Made by a program: the position numbers and the translations under genes. A stretch of DNA of 64,000 nt from Hyphomicrobiaceae bacterium. GTDB lineage: Bacteria > Pseudomonadota > Alphaproteobacteria > Rhizobiales > Hyphomicrobiaceae. Positions 49,979 through 60,491 of the stretch are shown here, in pieces. A model generated the notes under the pieces. That model was given only the letters and a program-made list of their open reading frames with translations, did no database searches and was not told the DNA's origin. The stretch spans positions 248,001-312,000 of the forward strand of contig JACKJI010000001.1 of the NCBI GenBank assembly GCA_020638035.1, written 5' to 3'. The number at the start of each line of letters is the position of its first letter. The first letter of the stretch is position 1.

Positions 49979-50638
49979 ATGACCGAAGCCAAGATCTGCG
50001 GATTGCGCACCGAGGCGGCAATCGATGCCGCGATTGCCGGAGGCGCGCGTTGGATCGGTATCGTCCATTTCCCGCCGAGCCCACGGCATGTCGACCTTGC
50101 CACCGCCACGCGCCTTGCCGACCACGCACGCGGCCGGGCGATCGTGGTCGTGCTACTCGTCGACCCTGACGACGTTACCCTCGACGCGGTGGTGGCGACG
50201 ATGCATCCCGACATGATCCAGTTGCATGGCCGGGAGACACCCGAGCGCGTTGCGGAGATCCGCACCCGGACCGGCCTGCCCCTGATCAAGGCTGTCGGCG
50301 TGGCGACCGAAGCCGAAATCCGCAGCGCCATGCACTACTTCAAGCCCAGGGTCATTGCCGATCTGCTCTTGTTCGACGCCAAGCCGCCGCCCGGCGCACG
50401 CATGCCCGGTGGCCACGGTATCCTCTTCGATTGGCGCATTCTGTCCGCTGTGCCGATGGACACGCCCTATCTGCTGGCCGGCGGTCTCACCCCGGACAAC
50501 GTGCGTGAATGCGTCATGCGGACCGGCGCCCCGGCCGTCGATGTCTCCTCTGGCGTCGAGACCGCTCCGGGAGAAAAATCGCCCGAGCTGATCCGCGGCT
50601 TTCTTCGCGCGGTAAAGACCGCTATGGAGACCCTCTAG
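49979..50638 (+). CDS. trpF: Phosphoribosylanthranilate isomerase
   Basis: TrpF converts N-phosphoribosylanthranilate to CdRP in tryptophan synthesis. The 219-residue barrel begins [20 protein letters not shown] with the catalytic Cys7. It continues with [44 protein letters not shown] (catalytic Asp) and [14 protein letters not shown], ending [18 protein letters not shown]. It heads trpF-trpB-trpA. Confidence 0.96.
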   Translation: MTEAKICGLRTEAAIDAAIAGGARWIGIVHFPPSPRHVDLATATRLADHARGRAIVVVLLVDPDDVTLDAVVATMHPDMIQLHGRETPERVAEIRTRTGLPLIKAVGVATEAEIRSAMHYFKPRVIADLLLFDAKPPPGARMPGGHGILFDWRILSAVPMDTPYLLAGGLTPDNVRECVMRTGAPAVDVSSGVETAPGEKSPELIRGFLRAVKTAMETL

Positions 50639-50678
50639 CGCCAGAACACGGCGCTGTCCGATTTCAATCGAAGGCACC

Positions 50679-51938
50679 ATGATGACGACGACCTCGACTG
50701 CTGACGCCAAGCTCAACAGCTACCGCTCTGGTCCCGACGAGCGCGGCCACTTCGGCCTGTTCGGTGGACGCTTCGTCGCCGAGACACTGATGCCACTCAT
50801 CCTCGACCTTGAGCAGGCCTACAAGGACGCCAAGGCCGACCCCGCCTTTCACGCAGAACTGGAGTACCTCAACACTTTTTATGCCGGCCGGCCGAGCCCG
50901 CTCTACTTCGCCGAGCGCCTGACCGAGCATTTCCGTGCGGAGAGCAAGACCGGCGGCGGCGCCAAGGTCTACTTCAAGCGCGACGAGCTCAATCACACCG
51001 GCAGCCACAAGATCAACAACTGCCTCGGCCAGATCCTGCTCGCCCGCCGCATGGGCAAGACACGCATCATCGCCGAGACGGGCGCCGGCCAGCACGGCGT
51101 GGCGGTCGCTACTGTATGCGCGCGCTTCGGGCTGCCCTGCGAGATCTACATGGGCGCCACCGACGTCAAGCGGCAGTCGCCCAACGTGGCGCGCATGTAC
51201 ATGCTGGGCGCCAAGGTCAACCCGGTTACGTCCGGCGCCGGCACGCTGAAGGACGCCATGAACGAGGCGCTGCGCGACTGGGTGACGAACGTCGAGAACA
51301 CCTACTACATCATCGGCACGGCAGCCGGCCCGCATCCCTATCCCGAACTCGTTCGCGACTTCCAGTCGATCATCGGCAAGGAAGTGCGCGAGCAGATGAT
51401 GGCAGCGGAAGGCCGCCTGCCCGACACGCTCGTCGCCTGCATCGGCGGCGGCTCGAACGCTATCGGCCTCTTCCATCCCTTCCTCGACGATGAGAAAGTG
51501 AAGATCTTCGGCGTCGAGGCGGGCGGTCACGGCCTCGAGGTTCCCAACGGCCATGCCGCTTCGATGAACGGCGGCTCGCCGGGCGTGCTGCACGGTAACC
51601 GCACTTACTTGCTGCAGGATGACGACGGTCAGATCCTCGAAGGCCACTCCATCTCCGCCGGCCTCGACTATCCGGGAGTCGGCCCTGAGCACTCGTGGCT
51701 TAAGGACACCGGCCGCGTCAAATACGTCTCGGTGACGGACAAGGAAGCGCTGGAAGCGTTCCAGCTCTGCGCCAGGCAGGAGGGAATCATCCCTGCATTG
51801 GAGCCGGCCCACGCACTCGCCCACGTCATGAAGCTCGCGCCGACGCTGCCGCAGAACGACATTCTCGTCATGAACATGTGCGGACGCGGCGACAAGGACG
51901 TGTTCGCCGTCGCCGGCTACCTCGGCATCGCGATCTGA
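50679..51938 (+). CDS. trpB: Tryptophan synthase beta chain
   Basis: TrpB joins indole and serine in a PLP-dependent reaction. The 419-residue protein is full length: [54 protein letters not shown] (PLP Lys in HTGSHK), [39 protein letters not shown], and the indole-site region at the end. It starts at ATG 50679 or 50682. It lies 40 bases after trpF. Confidence 0.97.
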   Translation: MMTTTSTADAKLNSYRSGPDERGHFGLFGGRFVAETLMPLILDLEQAYKDAKADPAFHAELEYLNTFYAGRPSPLYFAERLTEHFRAESKTGGGAKVYFKRDELNHTGSHKINNCLGQILLARRMGKTRIIAETGAGQHGVAVATVCARFGLPCEIYMGATDVKRQSPNVARMYMLGAKVNPVTSGAGTLKDAMNEALRDWVTNVENTYYIIGTAAGPHPYPELVRDFQSIIGKEVREQMMAAEGRLPDTLVACIGGGSNAIGLFHPFLDDEKVKIFGVEAGGHGLEVPNGHAASMNGGSPGVLHGNRTYLLQDDDGQILEGHSISAGLDYPGVGPEHSWLKDTGRVKYVSVTDKEALEAFQLCARQEGIIPALEPAHALAHVMKLAPTLPQNDILVMNMCGRGDKDVFAVAGYLGIAI

Positions 51939-52013
51939 GCGACGCTGCAGCGCTGCAATGCTCCGCGCGATTTCAACCAAACATCGACACAACTGCACCA
52001 TCCGAAAGCGAAC

Positions 52014-52838
52014 ATGACCGAGACCCGCATCGACCGCCGCTTCGCCAAGCTCAAAGCCGAGGACCGCGCCGGCCTCGTCACGTTCGTCTCGGCCGGCGAT
52101 CCCGACCCGGAGACATCCAAGCGCATACTTGCCGGCCTGCCCGCGGCGGGCGCCGACATCATCGAGCTAGGCATGCCCTTCTCCGACCCGATGGCCGACG
52201 GCCCCGCCATCCAGGCGTCTTCGCTGCGCGCCTTGAAGGCGGGTCAGCGTATGACCAAGACGCTCGGCATGGTCGCGGAGTTCCGCAAGTCGGATAACGA
52301 AACGCCGATCGTGCTGATGGGCTACTACAATCCCATCTACGTCTACGGCAATGAGCGCTTCCTTGCCGATGCCGTGAAGGCCGGCGTTGACGGTCTGATC
52401 GTCGTCGACGTGCCGCCGGAGGCCGACGAGGAATTGTGTCTGCCCGCGCTGGCGGTCGGCCTCAACTTCATCCGGCTGGCAACCCCGACGACGGACGCCA
52501 AGCGTCTGCCCAAGGTGCTCGCCAACACATCGGGCTTTGTCTACTACGTCTCGATCACTGGCATTACCGGTGCGGCGGCCCCGGACGTGGCCAAGGTCCA
52601 TGGCGAGGTGAAGCGGATCAAGGCGGCGACGACGTTACCCGTCGCGGTCGGCTTCGGCGTCAAGACTGGCGAGCAGGCCCAATCGATCGCCAAAGGCGCC
52701 GACGCCGTCGTGGTCGGGTCCGCGTTGGTGAGCGCGATCGAGAAATCCCTAGGGGAAAACGGCGCTGCCACTGGCGAGACCGTACCCGCCGTCCTAGATC
52801 TAGTGAAAGGTCTTGCTGCGGCTTTGCGCTCGCGTTAG
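52014..52838 (+). CDS. trpA: Tryptophan synthase alpha chain
   Basis: TrpA cleaves indole-3-glycerol phosphate and passes indole to TrpB. The 274-residue protein shows [40 protein letters not shown] (catalytic Glu and the loop), [32 protein letters not shown] (catalytic Asp), [13 protein letters not shown] and [15 protein letters not shown]. It follows trpB by 75 bases and ends before accD. Confidence 0.97.
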   Translation: MTETRIDRRFAKLKAEDRAGLVTFVSAGDPDPETSKRILAGLPAAGADIIELGMPFSDPMADGPAIQASSLRALKAGQRMTKTLGMVAEFRKSDNETPIVLMGYYNPIYVYGNERFLADAVKAGVDGLIVVDVPPEADEELCLPALAVGLNFIRLATPTTDAKRLPKVLANTSGFVYYVSITGITGAAAPDVAKVHGEVKRIKAATTLPVAVGFGVKTGEQAQSIAKGADAVVVGSALVSAIEKSLGENGAATGETVPAVLDLVKGLAAALRSR

Positions 52839-53099
52839 ATGAACTTTCGACGAGCCGGACGCATCCCGAGCGAAGAAAGCCCATTGAAACAATGGGATAA
52901 CAAAACGGTTGCGCAGTCAACGGATGAGGCGAGGGCACTGGCCCGGGTGACATCAGCCCTCTGGAGCGCGGCGATCGGCCAGTTGCCAATGCTGCGTCAT
53001 CGTGCGACGCAACATGCGGCAGCGCACCTTGCAGCCTGAAGAGCTGTAATATGGGCCCGAAAAGATTGAAGCGGATTGGCTGCGAAGGAGCCTAGACGC

Positions 53100-54203
53100 G
53101 TGAACTGGATCAACAATGTCGTCCGGCCCAAGATCCGGAGCTTCCTGACGACCAAGCGCGACGTACCGGACGATCTGTGGCGCAAGTGCCCGGAAACCGG
53201 CCAGATGGTCTTCACCAAGGACCTGGTGGCGAACCAGTACGTCTTCCCCGGCTCCGACTATCACGATCGGATGACCGCCCCGCAGCGGCTTGAACACCTG
53301 TTCGGTGCCGGCAACTACGCCATAATTCCCAACCCGCCGGTCGCCCTCGATCCGCTCAAATTCCGTGACGCCAAGCGCTACACGGACCGCCTCAAGGAAG
53401 CCAAGACCAAGACCGAGCTGGAAGACGCGGTCGTGGTGGCGGAAGGCGACCTCGACGGCACCAATGTCGTCGTCGCGGTGCAGGATTTCCGGTTCATGGC
53501 TGGCTCGCTCGGCATGGCGGCAGGCGAGGCCGTCATCGCCGGCATGGAACACGCCGTCTCCAAGAAGGCACCGTTCGTGCTGTTCGCCGCATCTGGTGGC
53601 GCGCGCATGCAGGAAGGCATCATGTCCCTGATGCAAATGCCGCGCACGACCATTGCCGTGCAGCGCCTGCGCGATGCACGCCTGCCTTACATCGTCGTGC
53701 TGACCGACCCGACCACCGGCGGCGTCACCGCATCTTATGCCATGCTGGGCGACGTCCACATCGCCGAGCCCGGCGCGCTGATCTGCTTTGCCGGTCCGCG
53801 TGTCATCCAGCAGACCATTCGCGAACAGCTTCCCGATGGCTTCCAGCGGGCAGAATACTTGCGTGACCATGGCATGGTCGACATGGTCGTGCATCGCCAC
53901 AAATTGCGCCCCACGCTGGCGCGGCTGGTGCGCGTGCTGATGGCGCCTGCGGCGTCGGCCACAGCCAGTGACTCAGCCCGTAAGGCCGCGCGCGCCAGTA
54001 ACGGCAAGGGCCCTGCAAATGGCGCCGACAGCGATGCTACGGGCAAGGCACCAGCAGCCAAGCCTCCCGCCATCATCGAGGCCGAGCCGGTCGCCGAGAA
54101 CGAACGCTTCGAGGCCGGCCGCAGGCTACGCAGCGCTGAGGCGGACGCAAGGCCCCCGGACGACCCGAAAACGGCAGCGCCAAAGACAGCGCCGAAGAGC
54201 TGA
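53100..54203 (+). CDS. accD: Acetyl-CoA carboxylase carboxyltransferase beta subunit
   Basis: AccD, with AccA, transfers CO2 from biotin to acetyl-CoA to make malonyl-CoA. GTG 53100 is preferred because AAGGAG lies nine bases upstream and it gives the family start [15 protein letters not shown]. The 367-residue product has the carboxyltransferase blocks [32 protein letters not shown] and [17 protein letters not shown]. The N-terminal zinc ribbon is degenerate: only CPETGQ remains and the second pair is replaced by YVFPGSDYH, a loss also seen in related bacteria. About 90 residues of Ala-, Pro- and Lys-rich low-complexity sequence extend the C-terminus. Confidence 0.95.
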   Translation: MNWINNVVRPKIRSFLTTKRDVPDDLWRKCPETGQMVFTKDLVANQYVFPGSDYHDRMTAPQRLEHLFGAGNYAIIPNPPVALDPLKFRDAKRYTDRLKEAKTKTELEDAVVVAEGDLDGTNVVVAVQDFRFMAGSLGMAAGEAVIAGMEHAVSKKAPFVLFAASGGARMQEGIMSLMQMPRTTIAVQRLRDARLPYIVVLTDPTTGGVTASYAMLGDVHIAEPGALICFAGPRVIQQTIREQLPDGFQRAEYLRDHGMVDMVVHRHKLRPTLARLVRVLMAPAASATASDSARKAARASNGKGPANGADSDATGKAPAAKPPAIIEAEPVAENERFEAGRRLRSAEADARPPDDPKTAAPKTAPKS

Positions 54204-54496
54204 ATCCAGGTTGTCCGATCGGCAAATACACGGTAGGCCAGGATCGGCCGGTTCGCCGCCGGTCACTGCATTCGAGGTATTCTGGATCGAACGGATGTGT
54301 ACCGGCGCAGACCGGCAGGCATTCGCGAAACCGGAACACCGGCAACAGCGTACCTGAAGCTCCAGTCCGGCGCTTGTGGGACAGGTGTTGGAGCACGAGC
54401 GTCAGACCTGCGCGATCCGATCGCAAGCAGCTCTTCCTGCCGCGCCGGACAACCACGAGAAGCGGCTAGAACCGCAGCGATCATCATGAGGCGCAC

Positions 54497-55828
54497 ATGC
54501 CGACGAGCGACAAGCTCCTCGCCGACTTGAAGCTGCTTCACCCGAAGCTGATCGACCTCTCGCTTGGACGTGTCGAACGCCTGCTGACCAAGCTCGGGAA
54601 TCCGCACCTCGCACTCCCACCCGTCGTGCACATCGCCGGCACCAACGGCAAGGGCTCCGTTACGGCCTATCTGAAAGCCATCCTGGAGGCCGCAGGGCAC
54701 GCGGTGCACGTCTACACTTCACCGCATCTGGTCCGCTTCCACGAGCGCATTGTCATCGGCAAAAAAGGCGGCATCGCCCAGTCAATCGACGAGGACCGGC
54801 TCGTTGATGTGTTGACCCGCACGCAAGCGCTCAACGACGGCGACGACATCACCCAGTTCGAGATAACGACCGCAGCGGCCTTCCTCGCCTTTGCCGAGAA
54901 CCCGGCGGACGTCCTCCTGCTCGAAGTCGGCCTCGGTGGCCGCCTCGACGCAACAAACGTCGTGCCGCAACCGCGCCTCGGCATCATCACGCCTGTCTCA
55001 TTCGATCATGCCGACAAGCTCGGCGACCGCCTGTCCCTGATTGCCGCCGAAAAGGCCGGCATTCTGAAGCCCGCAATGAAAACCGTCGTCTCGCGCCAGG
55101 AGGACGAGGCGATGGTGGTGATTGCAAACACGGCCCAGCGCGTCGGCGCGCCGCTCATCGTCTGGGGACAGGACTTCGACGCCTACCAGCAGGCTGGCCG
55201 CCTCGTCGTGCAGCGGCATGACCGGTTGCTCGACCTTCCGATGCCAGCCCTGATCGGCCCGCATCAGGTCACCAACGCCGGCACTGCGGTTGTCGCAGCG
55301 CTGGAACTCGACGGCTTCGATATCGGCGAGACCGCGATTGAGCGCGGCCTGCAAACCGTGCGCTGGCCCGCCCGTATGCAACGCCTCACGGCGGGGCCCG
55401 TGACCGATCTGTTGCAGCCCGGCTCCGAGCTGTGGCTCGATGGCGGCCACAATCCCGCTGCCGGCGCTGCCCTCGCTCAGACCATGGCTGATTTGGAGGA
55501 ACGAGCGCCTCGCCCCTTACACCTCGTCGTCGGCATGCTGGGCCTGAAGGATGCAGAGGGTTTCCTCCGTCACTTCAAGGGCCTTGCCCGTCATATCGTA
55601 ACGGTGCCAATCCCTGGCGCCCACGAGCAGCCCTTCTCGCCCGAGGCGCTGGCCGAGGCTGCCACCCGCGCCGGCCTTTCCGCCGAGCCCGCCACTTCAA
55701 TCCCACTTGCGCTCCAGACCCATGAGTCTCGGTTCCCGGGGCCGAAACGGATACTGATCTGCGGCTCGCTTTATCTCGCAGGGCACGTATTGGCACTTCA
55801 GGACGGCGTCGCTGCCCAGCCAAACTGA
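54497..55828 (+). CDS. folC: Dihydrofolate synthase/folylpolyglutamate synthase
   Basis: FolC adds glutamate to dihydropteroate and to folates. The 443-residue Mur-ligase-fold protein shows VVHIAGTNGKGSVTAYLKAI (P-loop), VYTSPHLVRFHERI, FEITTAAAFLAFAENPADVL, LEVGLGGRLDATNVVPQP and FDHADKLGDRLSLIAAEKAG, with the C-terminal WLDGGHNPAAGAALA. Its order after accD is standard. The 293 bases between accD and folC hold no supported gene. Confidence 0.96.
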   Translation: MPTSDKLLADLKLLHPKLIDLSLGRVERLLTKLGNPHLALPPVVHIAGTNGKGSVTAYLKAILEAAGHAVHVYTSPHLVRFHERIVIGKKGGIAQSIDEDRLVDVLTRTQALNDGDDITQFEITTAAAFLAFAENPADVLLLEVGLGGRLDATNVVPQPRLGIITPVSFDHADKLGDRLSLIAAEKAGILKPAMKTVVSRQEDEAMVVIANTAQRVGAPLIVWGQDFDAYQQAGRLVVQRHDRLLDLPMPALIGPHQVTNAGTAVVAALELDGFDIGETAIERGLQTVRWPARMQRLTAGPVTDLLQPGSELWLDGGHNPAAGAALAQTMADLEERAPRPLHLVVGMLGLKDAEGFLRHFKGLARHIVTVPIPGAHEQPFSPEALAEAATRAGLSAEPATSIPLALQTHESRFPGPKRILICGSLYLAGHVLALQDGVAAQPN

Positions 55829-55957
55829 ATCCTGCGCGCGGCGTGTTGACCGATCCGCGCTGCGCTCTCCCCTTTTCGGCCCGAACTCTGCTATCAGACG
55901 GGCGCCGGCCGTCCAGCGAGCCCGCACCCGATCACCCGCACGACAAAAGCGCGCCCC

Positions 55958-57163
55958 ATGACAGACGCCACATCAAATGCCGCCGACAAATCGACTGTCG
56001 CAACCGCGCTGGACACCGGCACGGGCGCGGCGCGTTCCGAATGGGCTGCCGCCACCCGCATCGTGGTCAAGATCGGTTCGGCGCTGCTCGTTGACCGTAC
56101 TACGGGCATCCTCAAGACCGACTGGCTGTCCTCGCTGATGGACGATGTCGCCGCCCTCGCCAAGGCCGGAAAGGAAATCGTGCTCGTCTCCTCCGGCGCG
56201 ATTGCGCTCGGCCGTCACACGCTGAAATTGCCTAAGGGACCGCTCGACCTCGAGCAGAGCCAGGCCGCCGCGGCGGTCGGCCAGATCAGTCTCGCGCACG
56301 CCTATCAGGACTTCGCTCGCCGCCACGGGCTGATCGCCGCGCAGATCCTCGTTACACTGGGCGATACCGAGGAGCGCCGCCGCTATCTCAACGCACGCCA
56401 CACCATCGATCGGCTGCTGGCACTGAAGGCCATTCCCGTCGTCAACGAGAACGACACCGTGGCGACGACCGAGATTCGTTATGGCGACAACGACCGGCTT
56501 TCCGCCCGCGTCGCCTCGATGGTCTCAGCCGACTGCCTCGTTCTGCTTTCCGACATCGATGGGCTCTACACGGCACCACCCGGCTCCGACACGCAGGCAC
56601 GCCGGCTCGACCTCGTCACCGAAATCACGCCTGAGATTGAGGCGATGGCTGGCGACGCTGGCACCGAGCTGTCGAAGGGCGGCATGAAGACCAAGATCGA
56701 GGCCGGCAAGATCGCGCGCGCGGCGGGCTGCGACATGGTGATTGCGTCGGGCAAGGTGATGCACCCGTTGCAGGCGATCAACGATGGCTGCCCGGCAACC
56801 TGGTTCATCGCCCCGTCCGATCCTGTCACCGCCAAGCAGCGCTGGATCTCCGGCCAGCTCGAGCCCAAGGGTATCGTCGTCATCGACGAGGGCGCCGAGC
56901 AGGCGATGCTATCGGGCAAGAGCCTGCTGCCCGCCGGTGTCCGCTCCGTCTCCGGCACATTCGATCGCGGCGACGTCGTCATCATCCGCACGGCAACAGG
57001 GCATGAGATCGGCCGTGGCCTCATCGCCTATGCGAAAACGGATGCAGAGCGTATCATTGGCAAGAAGTCGCGTGAGATCGCCGACATCCTAGGCTTTTCG
57101 GGCCGCCCCGAGCTGATCCATCGCGACGATCTCGCCATCAACCGCGCGCATAAGGGAGCGTAA
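55958..57163 (+). CDS. proB: Glutamate 5-kinase with PUA domain
   Basis: ProB phosphorylates glutamate in the first step of proline synthesis and is feedback-inhibited by proline. The 401-residue protein starts with an Ala-rich segment, then the kinase domain: [60 protein letters not shown] and [20 protein letters not shown]. The C-terminal PUA domain (about 300-380) includes [20 protein letters not shown]. It is directly followed by proA, 41 bases away. Confidence 0.96.
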   Translation: MTDATSNAADKSTVATALDTGTGAARSEWAAATRIVVKIGSALLVDRTTGILKTDWLSSLMDDVAALAKAGKEIVLVSSGAIALGRHTLKLPKGPLDLEQSQAAAAVGQISLAHAYQDFARRHGLIAAQILVTLGDTEERRRYLNARHTIDRLLALKAIPVVNENDTVATTEIRYGDNDRLSARVASMVSADCLVLLSDIDGLYTAPPGSDTQARRLDLVTEITPEIEAMAGDAGTELSKGGMKTKIEAGKIARAAGCDMVIASGKVMHPLQAINDGCPATWFIAPSDPVTAKQRWISGQLEPKGIVVIDEGAEQAMLSGKSLLPAGVRSVSGTFDRGDVVIIRTATGHEIGRGLIAYAKTDAERIIGKKSREIADILGFSGRPELIHRDDLAINRAHKGA

Positions 57164-57204
57164 CGGCAACAGCGCCGTGAGCACACGAAAGAGACCGACC
57201 CCAA

Positions 57205-58500
57205 ATGACCGCCGCCGTCCAGAAGAAGCTTCACGATCACGACATTGCCGGCCTGATGCGCGAGATGGGTCGCGCCGCCCGCATCGCCGCCACCGAACTC
57301 GGCATTGCCCCGCGAGAGGCGAAGGATGAAGCGCTGCGGACGACCGCTGCCGAGTTGCGCAAGCACACGACGGCTATTCTGGAGGCAAACGCACGCGACA
57401 TCGCCGCTGCCGAGGAAGCAGGTAAACCCGCATCCTACATCGACCGGCTGATGCTCGATCCCGCACGCGTCGAAGGTATCGCCAAGGGCCTCGAAGCAAT
57501 CGCCGCACTCGACGATCCCGTCGGCACGGTGCTCGCCGAGTGGACGCGGCCCAACGGGTTGAAGATCCAGCGCGTGCGCGTGCCCTTGGGCGTCATCGGC
57601 ATCATCTACGAGAGCCGCCCCAACGTAACAGCGGACGCCGGCGGACTCTCGCTCAAGGCCGGCAACGCCGCCATCCTTCGCGGCGGCTCCGACAGCCACG
57701 AATCCTCGGTTGCGATCCTCACCTGTCTGCGTCACGGGCTGAAAGCCGCCGGTCTGCCGCTCGATTGCGTGCAACTCGTGCCCACCACCAACCGTGAGGC
57801 GGTCGGCCACATGCTGGCAGGGCTCGACGGAGCCATTGACGTCATCGTCCCGCGCGGCGGCAAGAGCCTCGTCGAGCGCGTGCAGAAGGAGGCGCGCGTG
57901 CCTGTATTCGCGCACCTGGAAGGCATCTGCCACACCTATGTCGATCGCGGCGCTGACATCGACATGGCAAAGGAGATCGTCGTCAACGCCAAGATGCGCC
58001 GTACTGGCGTATGCGGCGCCACCGAATGTCTCCTGCTCGACAAGAACGCCGACGAGGACCACGTGACACCGCTCGTCACAGCGCTGATTGATGCGGGCTG
58101 CGAAGTGCGCGGTGATGCCCATGTCCAGAAATGCGACGCGCGCGTCAAGCCTGCCTCCGCCGAGGACTGGGGCCGCGAATTTCTCGATGCCATCATCGCG
58201 GTAAGGATGGTTGATGGTGTCGACGAGGCCATCACCCACATTGCCCGCTATGGATCGCAACACACCGACGCTATCGTCACGGAGTGTCAGGGAACGGCTG
58301 AACGCTTTCTGAAACGCGTCGACTCCGCCATCGTGCTGCACAACGCCTCCACCCAATTCGCTGACGGCGGCGAATTCGGCATGGGCGCGGAGATCGGCAT
58401 CGCCACGGGAAAGATGCACGCGCGCGGCCCGGTGGGCGTCGAGCAGTTGACGAGCTTCAAATACGTCGTCCGCGGCAACGGACAGATCCGGCCACGGTAA
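57205..58500 (+). CDS. proA: Glutamate-5-semialdehyde dehydrogenase
   Basis: ProA reduces glutamyl-5-phosphate to the semialdehyde using NADPH. The 431-residue protein has the aldehyde-dehydrogenase-like blocks [77 protein letters not shown] and the catalytic Cys region [17 protein letters not shown]. The C-terminus [20 protein letters not shown] is typical. nadD, often next in line, is not found; an accessory region begins instead. Confidence 0.97.
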   Translation: MTAAVQKKLHDHDIAGLMREMGRAARIAATELGIAPREAKDEALRTTAAELRKHTTAILEANARDIAAAEEAGKPASYIDRLMLDPARVEGIAKGLEAIAALDDPVGTVLAEWTRPNGLKIQRVRVPLGVIGIIYESRPNVTADAGGLSLKAGNAAILRGGSDSHESSVAILTCLRHGLKAAGLPLDCVQLVPTTNREAVGHMLAGLDGAIDVIVPRGGKSLVERVQKEARVPVFAHLEGICHTYVDRGADIDMAKEIVVNAKMRRTGVCGATECLLLDKNADEDHVTPLVTALIDAGCEVRGDAHVQKCDARVKPASAEDWGREFLDAIIAVRMVDGVDEAITHIARYGSQHTDAIVTECQGTAERFLKRVDSAIVLHNASTQFADGGEFGMGAEIGIATGKMHARGPVGVEQLTSFKYVVRGNGQIRPR

Positions 58501-58777
58501 AACGTGATGGATTGACCGGTCGCATTCTGGACCAAGACGGTTCGATGGCTTTCATCCGGGAACCGAGCGTTCGATCCACCTTATTGGCCACTCGGCGTTC
58601 CCGCTGTTTTGATCGGGCAAGACACTGTAAGCTCCGCCTCGGGTCGCGGCTCGGGCTGCCTCAGCCGGTACTCGGTTGTGGCCGCCTTAAGGGAGCTGCA
58701 CCAAATCAACAAGAATGATCCCGATCCATAACGATCCCAAAACAATGAAAATATCGACGGTCCAAGGAGCTGATCGC

Positions 58778-59335
58778 ATGCTTCGTCGCTTCGTGCTTAT
58801 TGCACTTGCTGGTCTCGCGACCACCACCCCGGCAGTAGCCCAAGACGCCACAACCGTTGGCGAACGCCCCGCCCTTTCCACCAACTCCGTGCAGGACCTG
58901 TTCGCTCAACGCGAGAAGTGGGGCACCGCGCCGAGTGCCAAACAGGCAGCAAAGAGCGAGGCGCCTCCGCCCGCCAAGTCTGTCAAGACCGCTGCGTCCA
59001 CATCCGATGGCTACACGGTGCTGCCCACCGACAACGTGAAGAACCTGATCGCCGAACGTGAGAAGTGGGGCACCGCACCGAGCGCCAGACAGCAGGCTGC
59101 AAAGAGCGAGCCGCCTCCGCCCGCCAAGCCTGTCAAGGCTGCAGCGTCGACATCCGATGGCTACGCGGTGCTACCTACCGATAACGTGAAGAACCTGATC
59201 GCCGAGCGCGAGAAGTGGGGCACCGCACCCTCAGGCTCGAAACGGAAAGCAGTCGCGGCACCGCCCACGACCAAGAAGGCTACCCGCAAAACAGCAAAGG
59301 CAGCCCCATCCAAGAAGCGCAAGAAGAAGAACTGA
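58778..59335 (+). CDS. Secreted tandem-repeat protein with lysine-rich tail
   Basis: ATG 58778, eight bases after AGGAG, gives 185 residues. A signal peptide (MLRRFVLIALAGLATTTPAV, cut after AQ) is followed by three copies of a unit of about 50 residues. Each has the core EREKWGTAPS or QREKWGTAPS at residues 44-53, 93-102 and 143-152. The cores are separated by a linker of the type AAKSE-PPPAK-VK-AASTSDGY-VLPTDNVKNLIA. The last 30 residues are almost all Lys, Ala and Thr (KKATRKTAKAAPSKKRKKKN). No family is known to me. The basic tail and proline-rich linkers suggest binding to nucleic acid, phospholipid or cell wall, but this is a guess. Confidence 0.7.
   Translation: MLRRFVLIALAGLATTTPAVAQDATTVGERPALSTNSVQDLFAQREKWGTAPSAKQAAKSEAPPPAKSVKTAASTSDGYTVLPTDNVKNLIAEREKWGTAPSARQQAAKSEPPPPAKPVKAAASTSDGYAVLPTDNVKNLIAEREKWGTAPSGSKRKAVAAPPTTKKATRKTAKAAPSKKRKKKN
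58899..59242 (+). repeat. Three near-identical coding tandem repeats of about 150 bases
   Basis: The segment encoding the REKWGTAPS core, the linker and the STSDGY-VLPTDN motif recurs with a 147-150 base period. Copies two and three are nearly identical at DNA level (for example GAGAAGTGGGGCACCGC in every copy), so the expansion is recent and copy number may vary between strains. Confidence 0.8.
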
Positions 59336-59643
59336 TGCGATGCACCGCCAACGGCGCATTTCTCAACACTGCACTCAGCGCCAGAAAGCGCGGCGTGCAT
59401 GATCGCAAGTTTTTCAGGAAATTTGCGAGTCCATCGACTTGATGTCGGTTCAACGCGCGTAATCCCGCAGCACCGGCGACGGTGCTGCGGAAAAGTGCCT
59501 GGAGCCTGATCACCTCTGATGGAAGCGCTCACGTCTCCATCTTAGTGAAGCTGAACTGCTCCACACGCGAGCATGACAGGCATTGTCGCCAATTTGCGCA
59601 CGCCGGGTACTGGTCTCGACGTGCTGCGGGCAAGTGGCAAACG
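59336..59643. other. Interval with a 10-base-pair hairpin
   Basis: About 300 bases between convergent genes, no supported gene. CCGCAGCACC and GGTGCTGCGG at 59465-59490 form a perfect 10-pair hairpin with a six-base loop. It lacks a following T-run, so it is not a standard terminator, though it may still separate the two transcripts. Confidence 0.45.
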
Positions 59644-59922
59644 TCAGCGACCCATGCCGCCGCCCATGCCACCCATTCCCCCCATACCGCCCATGCCCTT
59701 GCCAGGCCCGGTGCTCTCAAGCGCAGCCTTGCACGCCGCCGACACCTTCGCCTTGTTGGCCTCAAGGCAGTTCCGCACTTCGCGGTTCTGATGGCTCTTG
59801 CCGGCGCAGTGTGTCGTAATGTCGTCCTTGCACGCCGATGCGACAGGACCACCCTGGGCCTGCACGCCAAGGCTCGTCGCCATCAATACAGCGCAAGCCA
59901 AGCCAATCTTTCGTGCTTTCAT
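59644..59922 (-). CDS. Secreted cysteine-rich repeat protein with Gly-Met tail
   Basis: The 92-residue protein starts with a signal peptide (MKARKIGLACAVLMATSLGV). A single Cys-rich repeat follows: ACKDDITTHCAGKSHQNREV, then RNCLEANKAKVSAACKAAL. Its cysteines match the PF00839-type repeat found in small bacterial periplasmic proteins. The end is a run of GGM units (KGMGGMGGMGGMGGGMGR). Methionine-rich tails can bind copper(I), and cysteine repeats may form disulfides. Both are inferences. The gene converges on the tandem-repeat protein. Confidence 0.75.
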   Translation of the reverse strand: MKARKIGLACAVLMATSLGVQAQGGPVASACKDDITTHCAGKSHQNREVRNCLEANKAKVSAACKAALESTGPGKGMGGMGGMGGMGGGMGR

Positions 59923-60491
59923 GATCGTGCTCCGTTGTACGTATCACTGATGCGTCGCAGTCTCGGGGGCAGGTCTTGAAGCGCCCAGTCGACCAGCCAC
60001 GCATCGACCGCCGGATAGCACGCGCCAGCTTACGCGTCGGTGACGGAGGACACCCGCGCGACATACCCCAAACGACGCACCAGGCGGGCCGGATTTTTCG
60101 CATCGCCTCACGGCAAAAGGCATGCAGACAACGAGTGGCCAGTCCGCAACAGTGGCGTCGCACCGGTGAGCCCGAACTTATCGCCAAGCGGGCAGCACGC
60201 AATCTTCATCACGGCACCTTGTCCGTCCGAGCAAATGCAGTGTTCTGTTGGTAGAGAGACAATTCAGCCCGCCACCACTTGTGGATGATCGGCCGATATC
60301 ATAGCCACGAGCAGATCATTTCCACATGATGTCGTCGGCATCGATCAATTCTGGGCGTCTTGCGTTCGCTGGTTTGCCTATTCACTTACGAAGCTCGTTG
60401 CTGATCGGACCGCAAAGTGTAGCTTGCGATGTCGACACACACGCTTTGACCGGAGAACCTCCATGATGACCCTCAGCGAAATGGCCGGGCG
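59923..60491. other. Promoter-length interval before the glycosyltransferase fusion gene
   Basis: About 570 bases without a supported gene. Near the right end, ATG 60463 after GGAGA opens a ten-residue frame (MMTLSEMAGR) whose stop overlaps the next start as ATGA. This could be a leader peptide that couples translation, or chance. Confidence 0.35.

Noticed and set aside
57028..58419. 463-residue antisense open frame over proA
   Set aside because: It is a shadow of proA codon bias, with no motifs.
59465..59490. Hairpin CCGCAGCACC/GGTGCTGCGG as an intrinsic terminator
   Set aside because: The stem is perfect but no T-run follows on either strand. Recorded only as a hairpin.
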